A DNA stretch of 34,124 bases from positions 1 to 34,124 of the forward strand of contig DYLG01000010.1 of assembly GCA_020722215.1 (NCBI GenBank), given 5' to 3'. Shown here piece after piece: positions 17,519-24,347 of the stretch; the first letter of the stretch is position 1; the number at the start of each line of letters is the position of its first letter. Below the pieces are notes generated by a model. It was not told where the DNA came from, ran no database searches, and worked only from the letters and a program-made list of their open reading frames with translations. The stretch comes from Desulfomonile tiedjei. Its GTDB lineage: Bacteria; Desulfobacterota; Desulfomonilia; Desulfomonilales; Desulfomonilaceae. The position numbers and the translations under genes are program-made.

Positions 17519-17613
17519 GTTCTATCCATAACATTCTGTGCGCCGGGGCATTATCCCCCGGATGTTGGTGAGTCCGACGGAGGTATGGGGTTAGGGTCGG
17601 ACTCTATTTTTTT
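17519..17613 (+). ncRNA. Putative small RNA of about 95 nt
   Basis: The predicted start lies about seven bases after the -10 box at 17507-17512. The transcript would fold into hairpin one (CCGGGG/CCCCGG, 17543-17561, loop CATTATC) and a terminator hairpin (17570-17604) ending in a T-tract. The terminator loop exposes GGAGG. No start codon with a ribosome-binding site and long frame lies within it. I recognise no known RNA family. The case rests only on promoter, hairpins and terminator lining up in an intergenic region. Confidence 0.4.
17570..17613 (+). terminator. Rho-independent terminator without an upstream protein gene
   Basis: GAGTCCGAC and GTCGGACTC form a perfect 9-bp stem with a 17-nt loop, followed by TA and seven T. 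The closest plus-strand gene upstream ends more than 2 kb earlier, so this terminator most likely ends a short local transcript. Confidence 0.7.
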
Positions 17614-17940
17614 GCAGGACCGCAACGCTTCATCCAAGTCCCTTCCTGAACGCGCTATCGTCCAGCTCACGGATCGTCGTCATGCCGTGCCGCCGGCCAT
17701 TACCGCGGCATTCAATTCTACATGACCTGTCCGCCGCGGCCGAGACGCTTGCGCCTCCGATTTCGGTTTGCACCTTCGAAGGATTTTTTTGTCCGTCCGC
17801 GGGATTTCCCTAGGCAAAGTGTATATTGTCTTAACAAGATGTCCGGCAGGGGAGTTTCCTGCCCAGGAGGTCGAACGCTCCAAATGGGAGACCGACACGG
17901 AACGTGAGGCTCTCTTAACCAACCGGCACGAGGCGCGCTT

Positions 17941-19017
17941 ATGGCCAAGAAGAGAGGACGTACGGGTCTTTACATCATAATACTGCTGGTCACCGGTTCG
18001 GTGGCCTCAGCCGGTTACCTCTTGAACGGAAGGCTTTCCGCCAAGCCACAGGAGCGCTATCGGACCGCGAAGGTGCTCAAACGGGATCTCGGTGCAACCG
18101 TTCAGGCTACAGGCATCGTCAAGCCCATGGTAGGGTCTGAGGTGAAGGTCGGTGCGCGCACGCCCGGCAAAGTCGTGGCATTGCCGATCAACGTGGGGGA
18201 CAAGGTGGTCCAGGGGCAAGTCATAGCCCAAATTGAGCAGGACGATCTTCGCGCCCGAGTGAAGCTTCAGGAGGCAATCCTTGCAGAAGCCCAGGCAGAG
18301 GAAGCGCGAATAGCCAAGGACCGTGAACGGGACAGGCAGTTGCATTCTTCCCGGTCGATCTCCGCGCAAAAAATGGACCTGACCGAAGCTCTCCATGAGA
18401 TAGCCAAAGCGCGGGTTCTCAAAGCCCGGGCCGAACTGGAAATCGCCAGAGCGCAGCTCTCGTATGCAACTATCGTTGCGCCCATCAAAGGGACGGTGGC
18501 ATCGGTCAACACAATGCAAGGAGAAACCGTGACGACCGGATTGAACGCTCCCACCTTTATCAGGATCATCGACCTGGGTCGCCTGGAGGTGCTGGCATAC
18601 GTCGATGAAAACGACATCGGCAAAGTCAGGGTGGGCCAGGAATCCATTTTCACGGTTGCGGCGCATCCGGCGCAGGAGTTCAAGGGCAAGGTGACGTCAA
18701 TTTATCCGTCGGCAACGATCCAGGACAATGTGGTTTATTACCTGACGTCCGTGAGCGTGGATAATCGGGAAGGCAAACTCATGCCGGACATGACTGCCAA
18801 CGTGCTGATCTTTCTTGACCAGCGCAAGGGGGTATTGACTGTGCCCAACAATGCCGTGCAGCGCGATAGCCACAGAAAATTCGTGCTCGTGCCGGCAAAC
18901 GGCTTGCCTGAAAGGCGATACGTGGAAGTGGGGTGGAAAGACCAGTCCAATACTGAAATAATCGAGGGCCTGCGGGAGGGAGAACTCGTTGTTCTGGGCG
19001 ACCGACCGCACAAGTAA
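17941..19017 (+). CDS. MacA-type periplasmic membrane fusion protein
   Basis: A 358-residue HlyD/MacA-family adaptor that links an inner-membrane ABC transporter to the outer envelope. Residues about 8-28 form the single N-terminal membrane anchor. A barrel-sandwich (lipoyl-like) half GKVVALPINVGDKVVQGQVIAQIE is followed by a coiled-coil hairpin (about 100-175, rich in Ala, Glu, Arg and Lys). The second half-motif, APIKGTVASVNTMQGETV, and a beta-barrel domain come next. GAGG lies eight bases upstream of the ATG. It is the first gene of a four-gene operon with its ATPase and two permeases. The substrate is unknown: MacAB-like systems export peptides, macrolides or lipids. Confidence 0.92.
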   Translation: MAKKRGRTGLYIIILLVTGSVASAGYLLNGRLSAKPQERYRTAKVLKRDLGATVQATGIVKPMVGSEVKVGARTPGKVVALPINVGDKVVQGQVIAQIEQDDLRARVKLQEAILAEAQAEEARIAKDRERDRQLHSSRSISAQKMDLTEALHEIAKARVLKARAELEIARAQLSYATIVAPIKGTVASVNTMQGETVTTGLNAPTFIRIIDLGRLEVLAYVDENDIGKVRVGQESIFTVAAHPAQEFKGKVTSIYPSATIQDNVVYYLTSVSVDNREGKLMPDMTANVLIFLDQRKGVLTVPNNAVQRDSHRKFVLVPANGLPERRYVEVGWKDQSNTEIIEGLREGELVVLGDRPHK

Positions 19018-19038
19018 TCCGAACGGAGGAATCCTGCA

Positions 19039-19737
19039 ATGATCAATTTGCAGAAGGTCTCGAAGACCTTCCAAAAGGAGAATATGGAGGTCAAGGTGCT
19101 CCAGGACGTGTCCCTGGACGTGGGTGATGGTGAGTTCGTTTCCATCATGGCGCCGTCGGGAATGGGCAAGAGCACTTTGTTGAATATTCTGGGATGCTTG
19201 GACAAGCCCACGTCCGGAGAATACCTTTTTGACGGCGTGCCGGTTCACGCGATGGACGACGATGATCTATCGAGGATCAGGAACGAGAAGATCGGATTCG
19301 TGTTCCAGTCCTTTCATCTCTTGCCGAGGATGACGGCCTGGGAGAATGTGATCCTGCCGCTCATCTACAGTGACGTGGACGTGGATATGAAGGAACGGGC
19401 CTTCAGCGTATTGACCTCGGTGGGGCTGGCGGACAGGGTGGATCACTTGCCCCGTGAGTTGTCCGGAGGCCAGCAGCAAAGAGTGGCCATTGCCAGGGCC
19501 CTGGTCAATTCCCCCCGTATAATTCTCGCCGACGAGCCCACAGGAAACCTCGATTCGGCTTCGGGACGCGAAGTTATGAGGGTATTCCGTGAACTTCACG
19601 CTGCCGGCACGACTCTTATCGTCGTCACCCACGATCGCGACGTGGCAGAGCAAGCGGATCGCATCATCGAGATGAAAGACGGGAGGATTTCAAGCGACGG
19701 GCCCACCAAGGTCAGAGCTGTGGAGGTATCGAAATGA
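19039..19737 (+). CDS. MacB/LolD-type ABC transporter ATPase
   Basis: A 232-residue ATP-binding subunit that energises transport from the cytoplasmic face. The Walker A region is APSGMGKST (38-46), where the first glycine of the usual GPSGSGKST is alanine. LSGGQQQRVAIARAL is the ABC signature, IILADEPTGNLD the Walker B with catalytic Glu, and VVTHD the switch His. The LFDG/RNEKIGFVFQSFHLLP segment is typical of the LolD/MacB subgroup. GGAGG lies upstream of the ATG. The stop codon overlaps the first permease start (ATGA), so the two are coupled. It is the only ATPase for the two permeases that follow. Confidence 0.94.
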   Translation: MINLQKVSKTFQKENMEVKVLQDVSLDVGDGEFVSIMAPSGMGKSTLLNILGCLDKPTSGEYLFDGVPVHAMDDDDLSRIRNEKIGFVFQSFHLLPRMTAWENVILPLIYSDVDVDMKERAFSVLTSVGLADRVDHLPRELSGGQQQRVAIARALVNSPRIILADEPTGNLDSASGREVMRVFRELHAAGTTLIVVTHDRDVAEQADRIIEMKDGRISSDGPTKVRAVEVSK

Positions 19738-20942
19738 GAGTTCTGCGCGCGAGCAAACAGGCCCTGAGTGCAATGGTGGAAAATAAGGCCCGAACCTTCC
19801 TGATGATGTTAGGAGTGATCATCGGTGTAGCGACGCTGACTGTGATCGCTTCTTCCGTAATAGGCGCTCGATCCGATGTCATGAGCAAGGTTCAGAAGTT
19901 CGGCCTGGATCAGATCATGATCATGGCCGGATCAGGCAGGAAACCGGGAGTCCCTCAGCCTGTGCCGACCACGCTGAGAATCGAAGACGCGCAGGCCATG
20001 GTTTCCGAGATCTCGAACGTCAAAGATGCGGTTCCGCAAATCAATCGACGGGATTTCCCGGTGAAATTCGGTAACAAGAGCACGTACGGCGTGCTTGTGG
20101 CTGCCGATGCCAATTGGTCCGACGTCTGGAATACCCCCCCGGAGAGGGGCAGATTCTTCTCCCGGGAGGACAACGCTCGTCTGGCCAGAGTGGCGGTTAT
20201 TGGCAGGACCATCGTGAAGGATCTCTTTGAGAGCGATGATCCCGTGGGAAAACAGATCCTCTTGGGAAACAATCCGTTTGAAGTCATGGGCGTCCTGGAG
20301 CCCAGAGGAACCGCAGCTTCGGGCGTGGACATGGACAGCCGCATCCTGATCCCCTTGCTCACGGGCCAGAAGAGGGTCTTCAATCAGGATTATCTGTTCA
20401 TGATCAAGATAGTTCTACACGATGCATCGAAGATGTCGCAAACCGTCGAGGACGTGAGAGCGCTTCTCCGCGAGCGCCACAACCTGCAGCCGGCTGTGGA
20501 GGACGACTTCACGATTGTGACCCCCACCCAGGTAATGAATCTTGCGTCCAAAGTGTCTTCGACATTCAGTCTGTTTCTGATTCTTGTGTCGGCCATATCC
20601 CTGGTAGTCGGCGCGGTTGTCATCGCGAACATCATGTTCATAGCAGTCAATGAGCGGAGATCGGAAGTAGGCATTCGCCGGGCCGTGGGCGCTCGCAAAC
20701 GCGATATTCTCATCCAGTTCCTGTTTGAGGCTGTCAGCGTCGCGGTTATCGGCGGCATAGCAGGAGTACTTCTCGGACTGGTGGGGCTCAAGGCCGTCGC
20801 AGGCTTCATGAAAGTCCCGGCGGTCATCATGTGGCAACCGTTAGTCCTGGCCCTGACATGTGCGGTCATGGTCGGGCTCCTGGCCGGTATTCAGCCCGCC
20901 AGGAGGGCTGCGAACCTTAATCCCATCGACGCGCTCAAGTGA
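19734..20942 (+). CDS. MacB-type ABC permease (first)
   Basis: A 402-residue FtsX-family permease. TM1 (about 20-42, in TFLMMLGVIIGVATLTVIAS) is followed by a large periplasmic MacB core domain (about 50-275). Three C-terminal helices follow, with the conserved cytoplasmic loop NERRSEVGIRRAVGARKRDILIQF that contacts the ATPase. The C-terminus is PARRAANLNPIDALK, as in many MacB/LolC-type proteins. It overlaps the ATPase gene by four bases and the second permease by four bases. It probably pairs with the second permease as a heterodimer. Confidence 0.92.
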   Translation: MRVLRASKQALSAMVENKARTFLMMLGVIIGVATLTVIASSVIGARSDVMSKVQKFGLDQIMIMAGSGRKPGVPQPVPTTLRIEDAQAMVSEISNVKDAVPQINRRDFPVKFGNKSTYGVLVAADANWSDVWNTPPERGRFFSREDNARLARVAVIGRTIVKDLFESDDPVGKQILLGNNPFEVMGVLEPRGTAASGVDMDSRILIPLLTGQKRVFNQDYLFMIKIVLHDASKMSQTVEDVRALLRERHNLQPAVEDDFTIVTPTQVMNLASKVSSTFSLFLILVSAISLVVGAVVIANIMFIAVNERRSEVGIRRAVGARKRDILIQFLFEAVSVAVIGGIAGVLLGLVGLKAVAGFMKVPAVIMWQPLVLALTCAVMVGLLAGIQPARRAANLNPIDALK

Positions 20943-22174
20943 CGCGGATGAGAACGCAACACTTCCGAGGCCTCAGCATTGCCATAAAGTCGCTTACAGG
21001 GCATCCGTTGCAGGTTGCACTTGCGGTGTTGGCGATCATGATCGGCGTGGCCTCCGTAATCGTAATGGTTGGCGTCGGGCGAGGGGCTGAAGAAGAAGTC
21101 ACTCAGAAAATCGCTCACATGGGCACTAACATGGTGGTAGTGACCGCCGGGCTGTCCCGAACGGTAAAGGGCCGGACAGGTAGTCTCGGAATTATGACCA
21201 CCCTCACCGTGAAGGATGCTGCGGCCATCGCCGAGGAATGTCCGTCCGTCCGGAACGTTGCTCCGTCGCATATCAAGAAACTGCCGGTGAAATTCGAAGC
21301 CGCGGTTTACAGCACGAGGATCGTGGGAACGGCTTCCGAGATCCAACGCATTCGGAACGTATCTGTGGTCTCAGGAAGGTTTTTCGATGAGGACGAGAAC
21401 CGGATCATGGCTCCTGTCGCCGTCTTGGGGCCCACTGTCGTGCAGATGCTTTTCGGCGGCCGAGATCCTGTGGGCGAGTCCGTCAGGATCGGAAAGGTGC
21501 TCTTCAAGGTGATAGGAGTCACCGCCCCCAAAGGGAGCGTTTCCGGCGAAGATGAAGACGATCAGATCTTCGTTCCGTTACGGACCGCCATGGTCAAACT
21601 GATGAATGTTACCTATTTGAGCCACATTTACATTGAAGCTGCCGATTTCAACCGTATCCATCCTGCCGCGGCCGAAATCAGATCTTTGCTGAGGGAGCGT
21701 CACCGCTTGCGAGAGAGCAGGGATGATGATTTCGTCATTCAGAATCAAGCCGACGTGATCGAAGCCCAGAGTTCCACTGCCCGCACATTCAGTCTCCTCA
21801 TCGCAAGTATTGCGTTGATTTCGTTGATAATAGGCGGTGTCGGCATCCTGGGAGTGATGCTTCTGAGCATCAGAGAACGGGTCAGCGAAATCGGAATCCG
21901 TCGTGCGGTCGGCGCCACGCGTAGAGACATTCTGGTGCAGTTCCTGGTTGAGTCGGCCTTTCTTGGGGTGGTCGGAGGAGTGGCCGGATTGGTTCTCGGG
22001 GTGAGCGGCTCCTTTGGGGTCAAGTATCTATCCGGAATGCCTGTCAGTCTCGTTCCGGCATCCATCGCGCTGTCGTTGATCTTTTCCGTGGGAACCGGTC
22101 TGATCTTCGGAGTGTATCCCTCATGTAAGGCCGCCCGTCTGGACCCGATCGAGGCTCTGCACATGAAGAATTGA
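20939..22174 (+). CDS. MacB-type ABC permease (second)
   Basis: A 411-residue paralogue of the preceding permease with the same layout: one N-terminal helix (about 22-42, AVLAIMIGVASVIVMVGVG), a periplasmic core domain, and three C-terminal helices around the loop RERVSEIGIRRAVGATRRDILVQF. It ends at CKAARLDPIEALHMKN. A GTG start at 20939 overlaps the previous stop codon (GTGA); an ATG nine bases later is an alternative. Two different permeases with one ATPase suggest a heterodimeric exporter rather than the MacB homodimer with fused ATPase. Confidence 0.92.
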   Translation: MTRMRTQHFRGLSIAIKSLTGHPLQVALAVLAIMIGVASVIVMVGVGRGAEEEVTQKIAHMGTNMVVVTAGLSRTVKGRTGSLGIMTTLTVKDAAAIAEECPSVRNVAPSHIKKLPVKFEAAVYSTRIVGTASEIQRIRNVSVVSGRFFDEDENRIMAPVAVLGPTVVQMLFGGRDPVGESVRIGKVLFKVIGVTAPKGSVSGEDEDDQIFVPLRTAMVKLMNVTYLSHIYIEAADFNRIHPAAAEIRSLLRERHRLRESRDDDFVIQNQADVIEAQSSTARTFSLLIASIALISLIIGGVGILGVMLLSIRERVSEIGIRRAVGATRRDILVQFLVESAFLGVVGGVAGLVLGVSGSFGVKYLSGMPVSLVPASIALSLIFSVGTGLIFGVYPSCKAARLDPIEALHMKN

Positions 22175-22210
22175 CCATATATGGCCTTTGCCGAAGGTTC
22201 CGTCATATAT

Positions 22211-22276
22211 GCGGCCCAGTGTCCCTTCCGCTCCGAACGGCACGGCCTGACTTCGCTTCAGGGACACATGGGCCGC
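22211..22276. terminator. Bidirectional stem-loop between convergent operons
   Basis: Arms of 16-17 bases (with one mismatch and a one-base bulge) pair across a 33-nt loop that itself holds a small CCTGA/TCAGG stem. An eight-T run follows about 25 bases downstream on the plus strand. The position between two converging operons favours a terminator role, though the T-tract is not adjacent. Confidence 0.45.
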
Positions 22277-22350
22277 CTCGCGCTGTGCCGTATCGGACAT
22301 TTTTTTTGGCAATCCCTATAGTATGAAGGAGTGTCCGGTCTGTTGGCAGC

Positions 22351-22378
22351 GGCGGGTTTGAAGCCCAGCCCTACCGGG
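22351..22378. repeat. REP-like palindrome
   Basis: GGCGGGTTTGAAGCCCAGCCCTACC is a degenerate copy of the palindrome found inside the ankyrin-GT2 gene at 3981-4007, sharing GCGGGTTTGAA, CCC and the CCTAC end. Confidence 0.55.
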
Positions 22379-22426
22379 AAATGGCACATTTTCCCCGGCA
22401 TCGATCAAGGACAATCTCGAATCGCT

Positions 22427-23257
22427 CTACCGGGGTCTCGCGGTGAGGAATCCGTCAAACTTCAACCTCTGGTGGGGGCATGCATCAATGCATCGAGCAC
22501 AGTTCGTGCACAATAGATTGCCGCCTTCCCGATAGGGCTGCAATCCCATGGGGCACGCGGACAGGCAGGGGCTTTCCTTGCAGCATGGAACGGCAGGATT
22601 CTTCGTTTCCGAGACTATTCTTAAGGTGAACGAAGACCGGAAAAGAGACAGGAATGCTCCGGTTGGGCAGAAGAACCTGCACCAGAAACGCGGAATCAGG
22701 GTGAACTCGAGGCAAAGCAGCACCGCGATGAATCCGATTTCCAGCGAAAAGGTTCGCTCCTTGACGAAAATCATTGCCTCCGTGCTTGTGATTCCCGGAG
22801 CACTCAGATAGTTGAGCACCGGTATTCCAATGGCGCCAGCAGCGGCCGTGCCCACCAGCAGGAAACCGAAACGCCACATATTCGCGGAAAAGGATCTCTT
22901 CACGGCGGGCGATGCGGGTTCGGCTTTCTTGAGTATGCGGGTTGCCGCTGCTAACCGAGCCGCACAGGCAACATCGGACAGGAGATGATACGGGCACATC
23001 CAACCGCACCATACCCGCCCCAGGAGCAAGGCCAGAAGCACCGGAAATATTGCGGCGCTCAGGAGTGGAACCGTCAGCTCTCCCGCGGCAAACATGGCCT
23101 GGAGAATCACCACCGGGTCTGCGATTCCGAGTCCTCCTATGTTAATTGCATAGAATGTTCCCGTGATCGCATAGATCTCATAGAGGTTCAGTACCGGCAC
23201 GGCGAACATGAGCGCAAACACTGCAATTTGTGAAGCGCGTCTGTAACGTCTGTACAT
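22427..23257 (-). CDS. napH: NapH-type quinol dehydrogenase membrane Fe-S protein
   Basis: A 276-residue membrane protein. It has about four transmembrane helices and the two cytoplasmic cysteine motifs of the NapH/CcoG group: CGWMCPY and CRFFCPTGA. Near the C-terminus a ferredoxin-type CTNCARCIDACPH binds a [4Fe-4S] cluster; a second cysteine-rich stretch (CCKESPCLSACP) may hold another. In Nap systems NapH and NapG form a second route for quinol electrons into NapA. The ATG overlaps the napG stop codon (TGATG), so translation is coupled. It is the last gene of the ten-gene operon. Confidence 0.9.
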   Translation of the reverse strand: MYRRYRRASQIAVFALMFAVPVLNLYEIYAITGTFYAINIGGLGIADPVVILQAMFAAGELTVPLLSAAIFPVLLALLLGRVWCGWMCPYHLLSDVACAARLAAATRILKKAEPASPAVKRSFSANMWRFGFLLVGTAAAGAIGIPVLNYLSAPGITSTEAMIFVKERTFSLEIGFIAVLLCLEFTLIPRFWCRFFCPTGAFLSLFRSSFTLRIVSETKNPAVPCCKESPCLSACPMGLQPYREGGNLLCTNCARCIDACPHQRLKFDGFLTARPR

Positions 23258-24039
23258 CAGTCCCAGCCCTCAATTTGGTCGGATGTTTCGTAAGGGAATT
23301 GGAAATCGGATGCGTCTCTCGATCCATCTATCTTGTATTTGCGGTCGAGAAGCTCTTCGCCCTTCAAGGCTCCTGACGAAGGCTTTTCAGCCCGGGAAAC
23401 CGCGGAATCGTGGTGGCGCCGGGCCTTGCCGAAATAGAACCCTGCCTCATCCACACGCCCCATGCCCGAGGGAATCACGTTGATCGCTCGCCTCGGCCTT
23501 GTGGGACAGCGTTCCGTGCATATTCCGCATCCGACGCATCCGTCCAGGACAACCGGAAAAAGGTTGCCCTTGAGCGTGATCGCTTTGTCCTGCAAAGGGC
23601 AGACGTTGTAACAAGTGTTGCACAGCGCTCCGATCTTTTGCTTAGCCCCTTGAGGCACTTTGTCCCGGTCTAGGAAAAGATGGCTGTAGCAAATGGATGG
23701 GTCGATCTTTGCTTTGCCCATTACCGCTTTTTCGGGGTTGCGCAGATGAGCGTCGAGCGCTCCGGTGGGGCACAGGCGACAACAGGCCATGCAAAGGTAG
23801 CAGGCTTTTTGCTCGGGGAATACATAAGGGGTGCCCATGGGCGGACCAACACCGGCCCTCTTGATGGACCCGTACGGGCAGACTTCCAGGCAGCGATTGC
23901 ACCGGATGCAAAGCCCCATGAACCGGCGCTCATCCACCGCGCCCGGAGGCCTTAGCCGGTTGATAGCGTAGTTGTTCACAAACGGATTCTGGCCGCGAAC
24001 AAAAACCCTTTCCAGAAATTCTCTCAAGCCGTCAGCCAA
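23257..24039 (-). CDS. napG: NapG-type ferredoxin with four [4Fe-4S] motifs
   Basis: A 260-residue electron-transfer protein. RPPGAVDERRF leads into cluster motif one (C44, C47, C50, C54). Motif two is C80, C83, C86, C90; motif three CNTCYNVCP is at 140-148; motif four CVGCGICTERCP is at 168-179. This matches NapG, the partner of NapH. Unlike typical NapG it has no twin-arginine leader, so it may be exported with NapH or act on the cytoplasmic side. The start is a TTG at 24039, nine bases beyond the napD stop. GAGGTGA lies 12 bases upstream of it, and no in-frame ATG precedes the first cysteine motif except M41. Confidence 0.88.
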   Translation of the reverse strand: MADGLREFLERVFVRGQNPFVNNYAINRLRPPGAVDERRFMGLCIRCNRCLEVCPYGSIKRAGVGPPMGTPYVFPEQKACYLCMACCRLCPTGALDAHLRNPEKAVMGKAKIDPSICYSHLFLDRDKVPQGAKQKIGALCNTCYNVCPLQDKAITLKGNLFPVVLDGCVGCGICTERCPTRPRRAINVIPSGMGRVDEAGFYFGKARRHHDSAVSRAEKPSSGALKGEELLDRKYKIDGSRDASDFQFPYETSDQIEGWD

Positions 24040-24048
24040 AACTTCTTA

Positions 24049-24318
24049 TCACCTCGCCGGCCCTGCTTGCATCCTTTCGATTTCGTCCTCGAAATTCACA
24101 TAGATGTGGGTTATGTCCACTATCTGATGAATCTCTTCCTTCAGGCGGCTGCAAAGGCTTTCCAGATCGGTAGTATCGTCGGCTTCCAGGTTGACCACGA
24201 GTTCGGTTCCCGATTCCGAGTGCACGTGAAACGTCACTTCATGGAACCGGCGGAGCTTTTCCAGCACGGCATCCATCGTTCCAGGCTCTATGAAAAGTGC
24301 ACTGCCCGTTATGACCAT
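24049..24318 (-). CDS. napD: NapD-type chaperone for NapA maturation
   Basis: An 89-residue protein with the ferredoxin-like fold pattern of NapD (MVITGSALFIEPGTMDAVLE, then a second strand-helix half). NapD binds the twin-arginine leader of NapA and helps load molybdenum cofactor before export. It is cytoplasmic. Directly downstream of napA (29 nt) and upstream of napG, as in Desulfovibrio. GAGAGG is upstream of the ATG. Low sequence conservation is normal in this family, so the call rests partly on position and length. Confidence 0.85.
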   Translation of the reverse strand: MVITGSALFIEPGTMDAVLEKLRRFHEVTFHVHSESGTELVVNLEADDTTDLESLCSRLKEEIHQIVDITHIYVNFEDEIERMQAGPAR

Positions 24319-24347
24319 TGGCTGCCTCTCGGACCTTTCGCCGGATC

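Larger units (their letters stand above)
17018..17940. other. Intergenic region between radical SAM gene and ABC operon
   Basis: About 920 bp without a recognisable protein. Minus-strand promoter-like boxes (TTGACC, 18 bases, TATACC) at 17186-17215 could drive the radical SAM gene. A plus-strand promoter, hairpin and T-tract at 17483-17613 suggest a small RNA. Short frames at 17251-17445 and 17249-17725 show no family resemblance. A small stem (GGCAGG/CCTGCC) at about 17845 lies upstream of the ABC operon. Confidence 0.5.
22175..22426. other. Convergent intergenic region with long hairpin
   Basis: This lies between the end of the ABC operon (plus) and the end of napH (minus). A long imperfect inverted repeat (GCGGCCCA...TGTCCCT at 22211-22226 against AGGGACA...TGGGCCGC at 22260-22276) could stop transcription from both sides. 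TTTTTTTT lies at about 22301-22308 on the plus strand. A REP-like sequence occupies 22351-22378. Confidence 0.55.
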
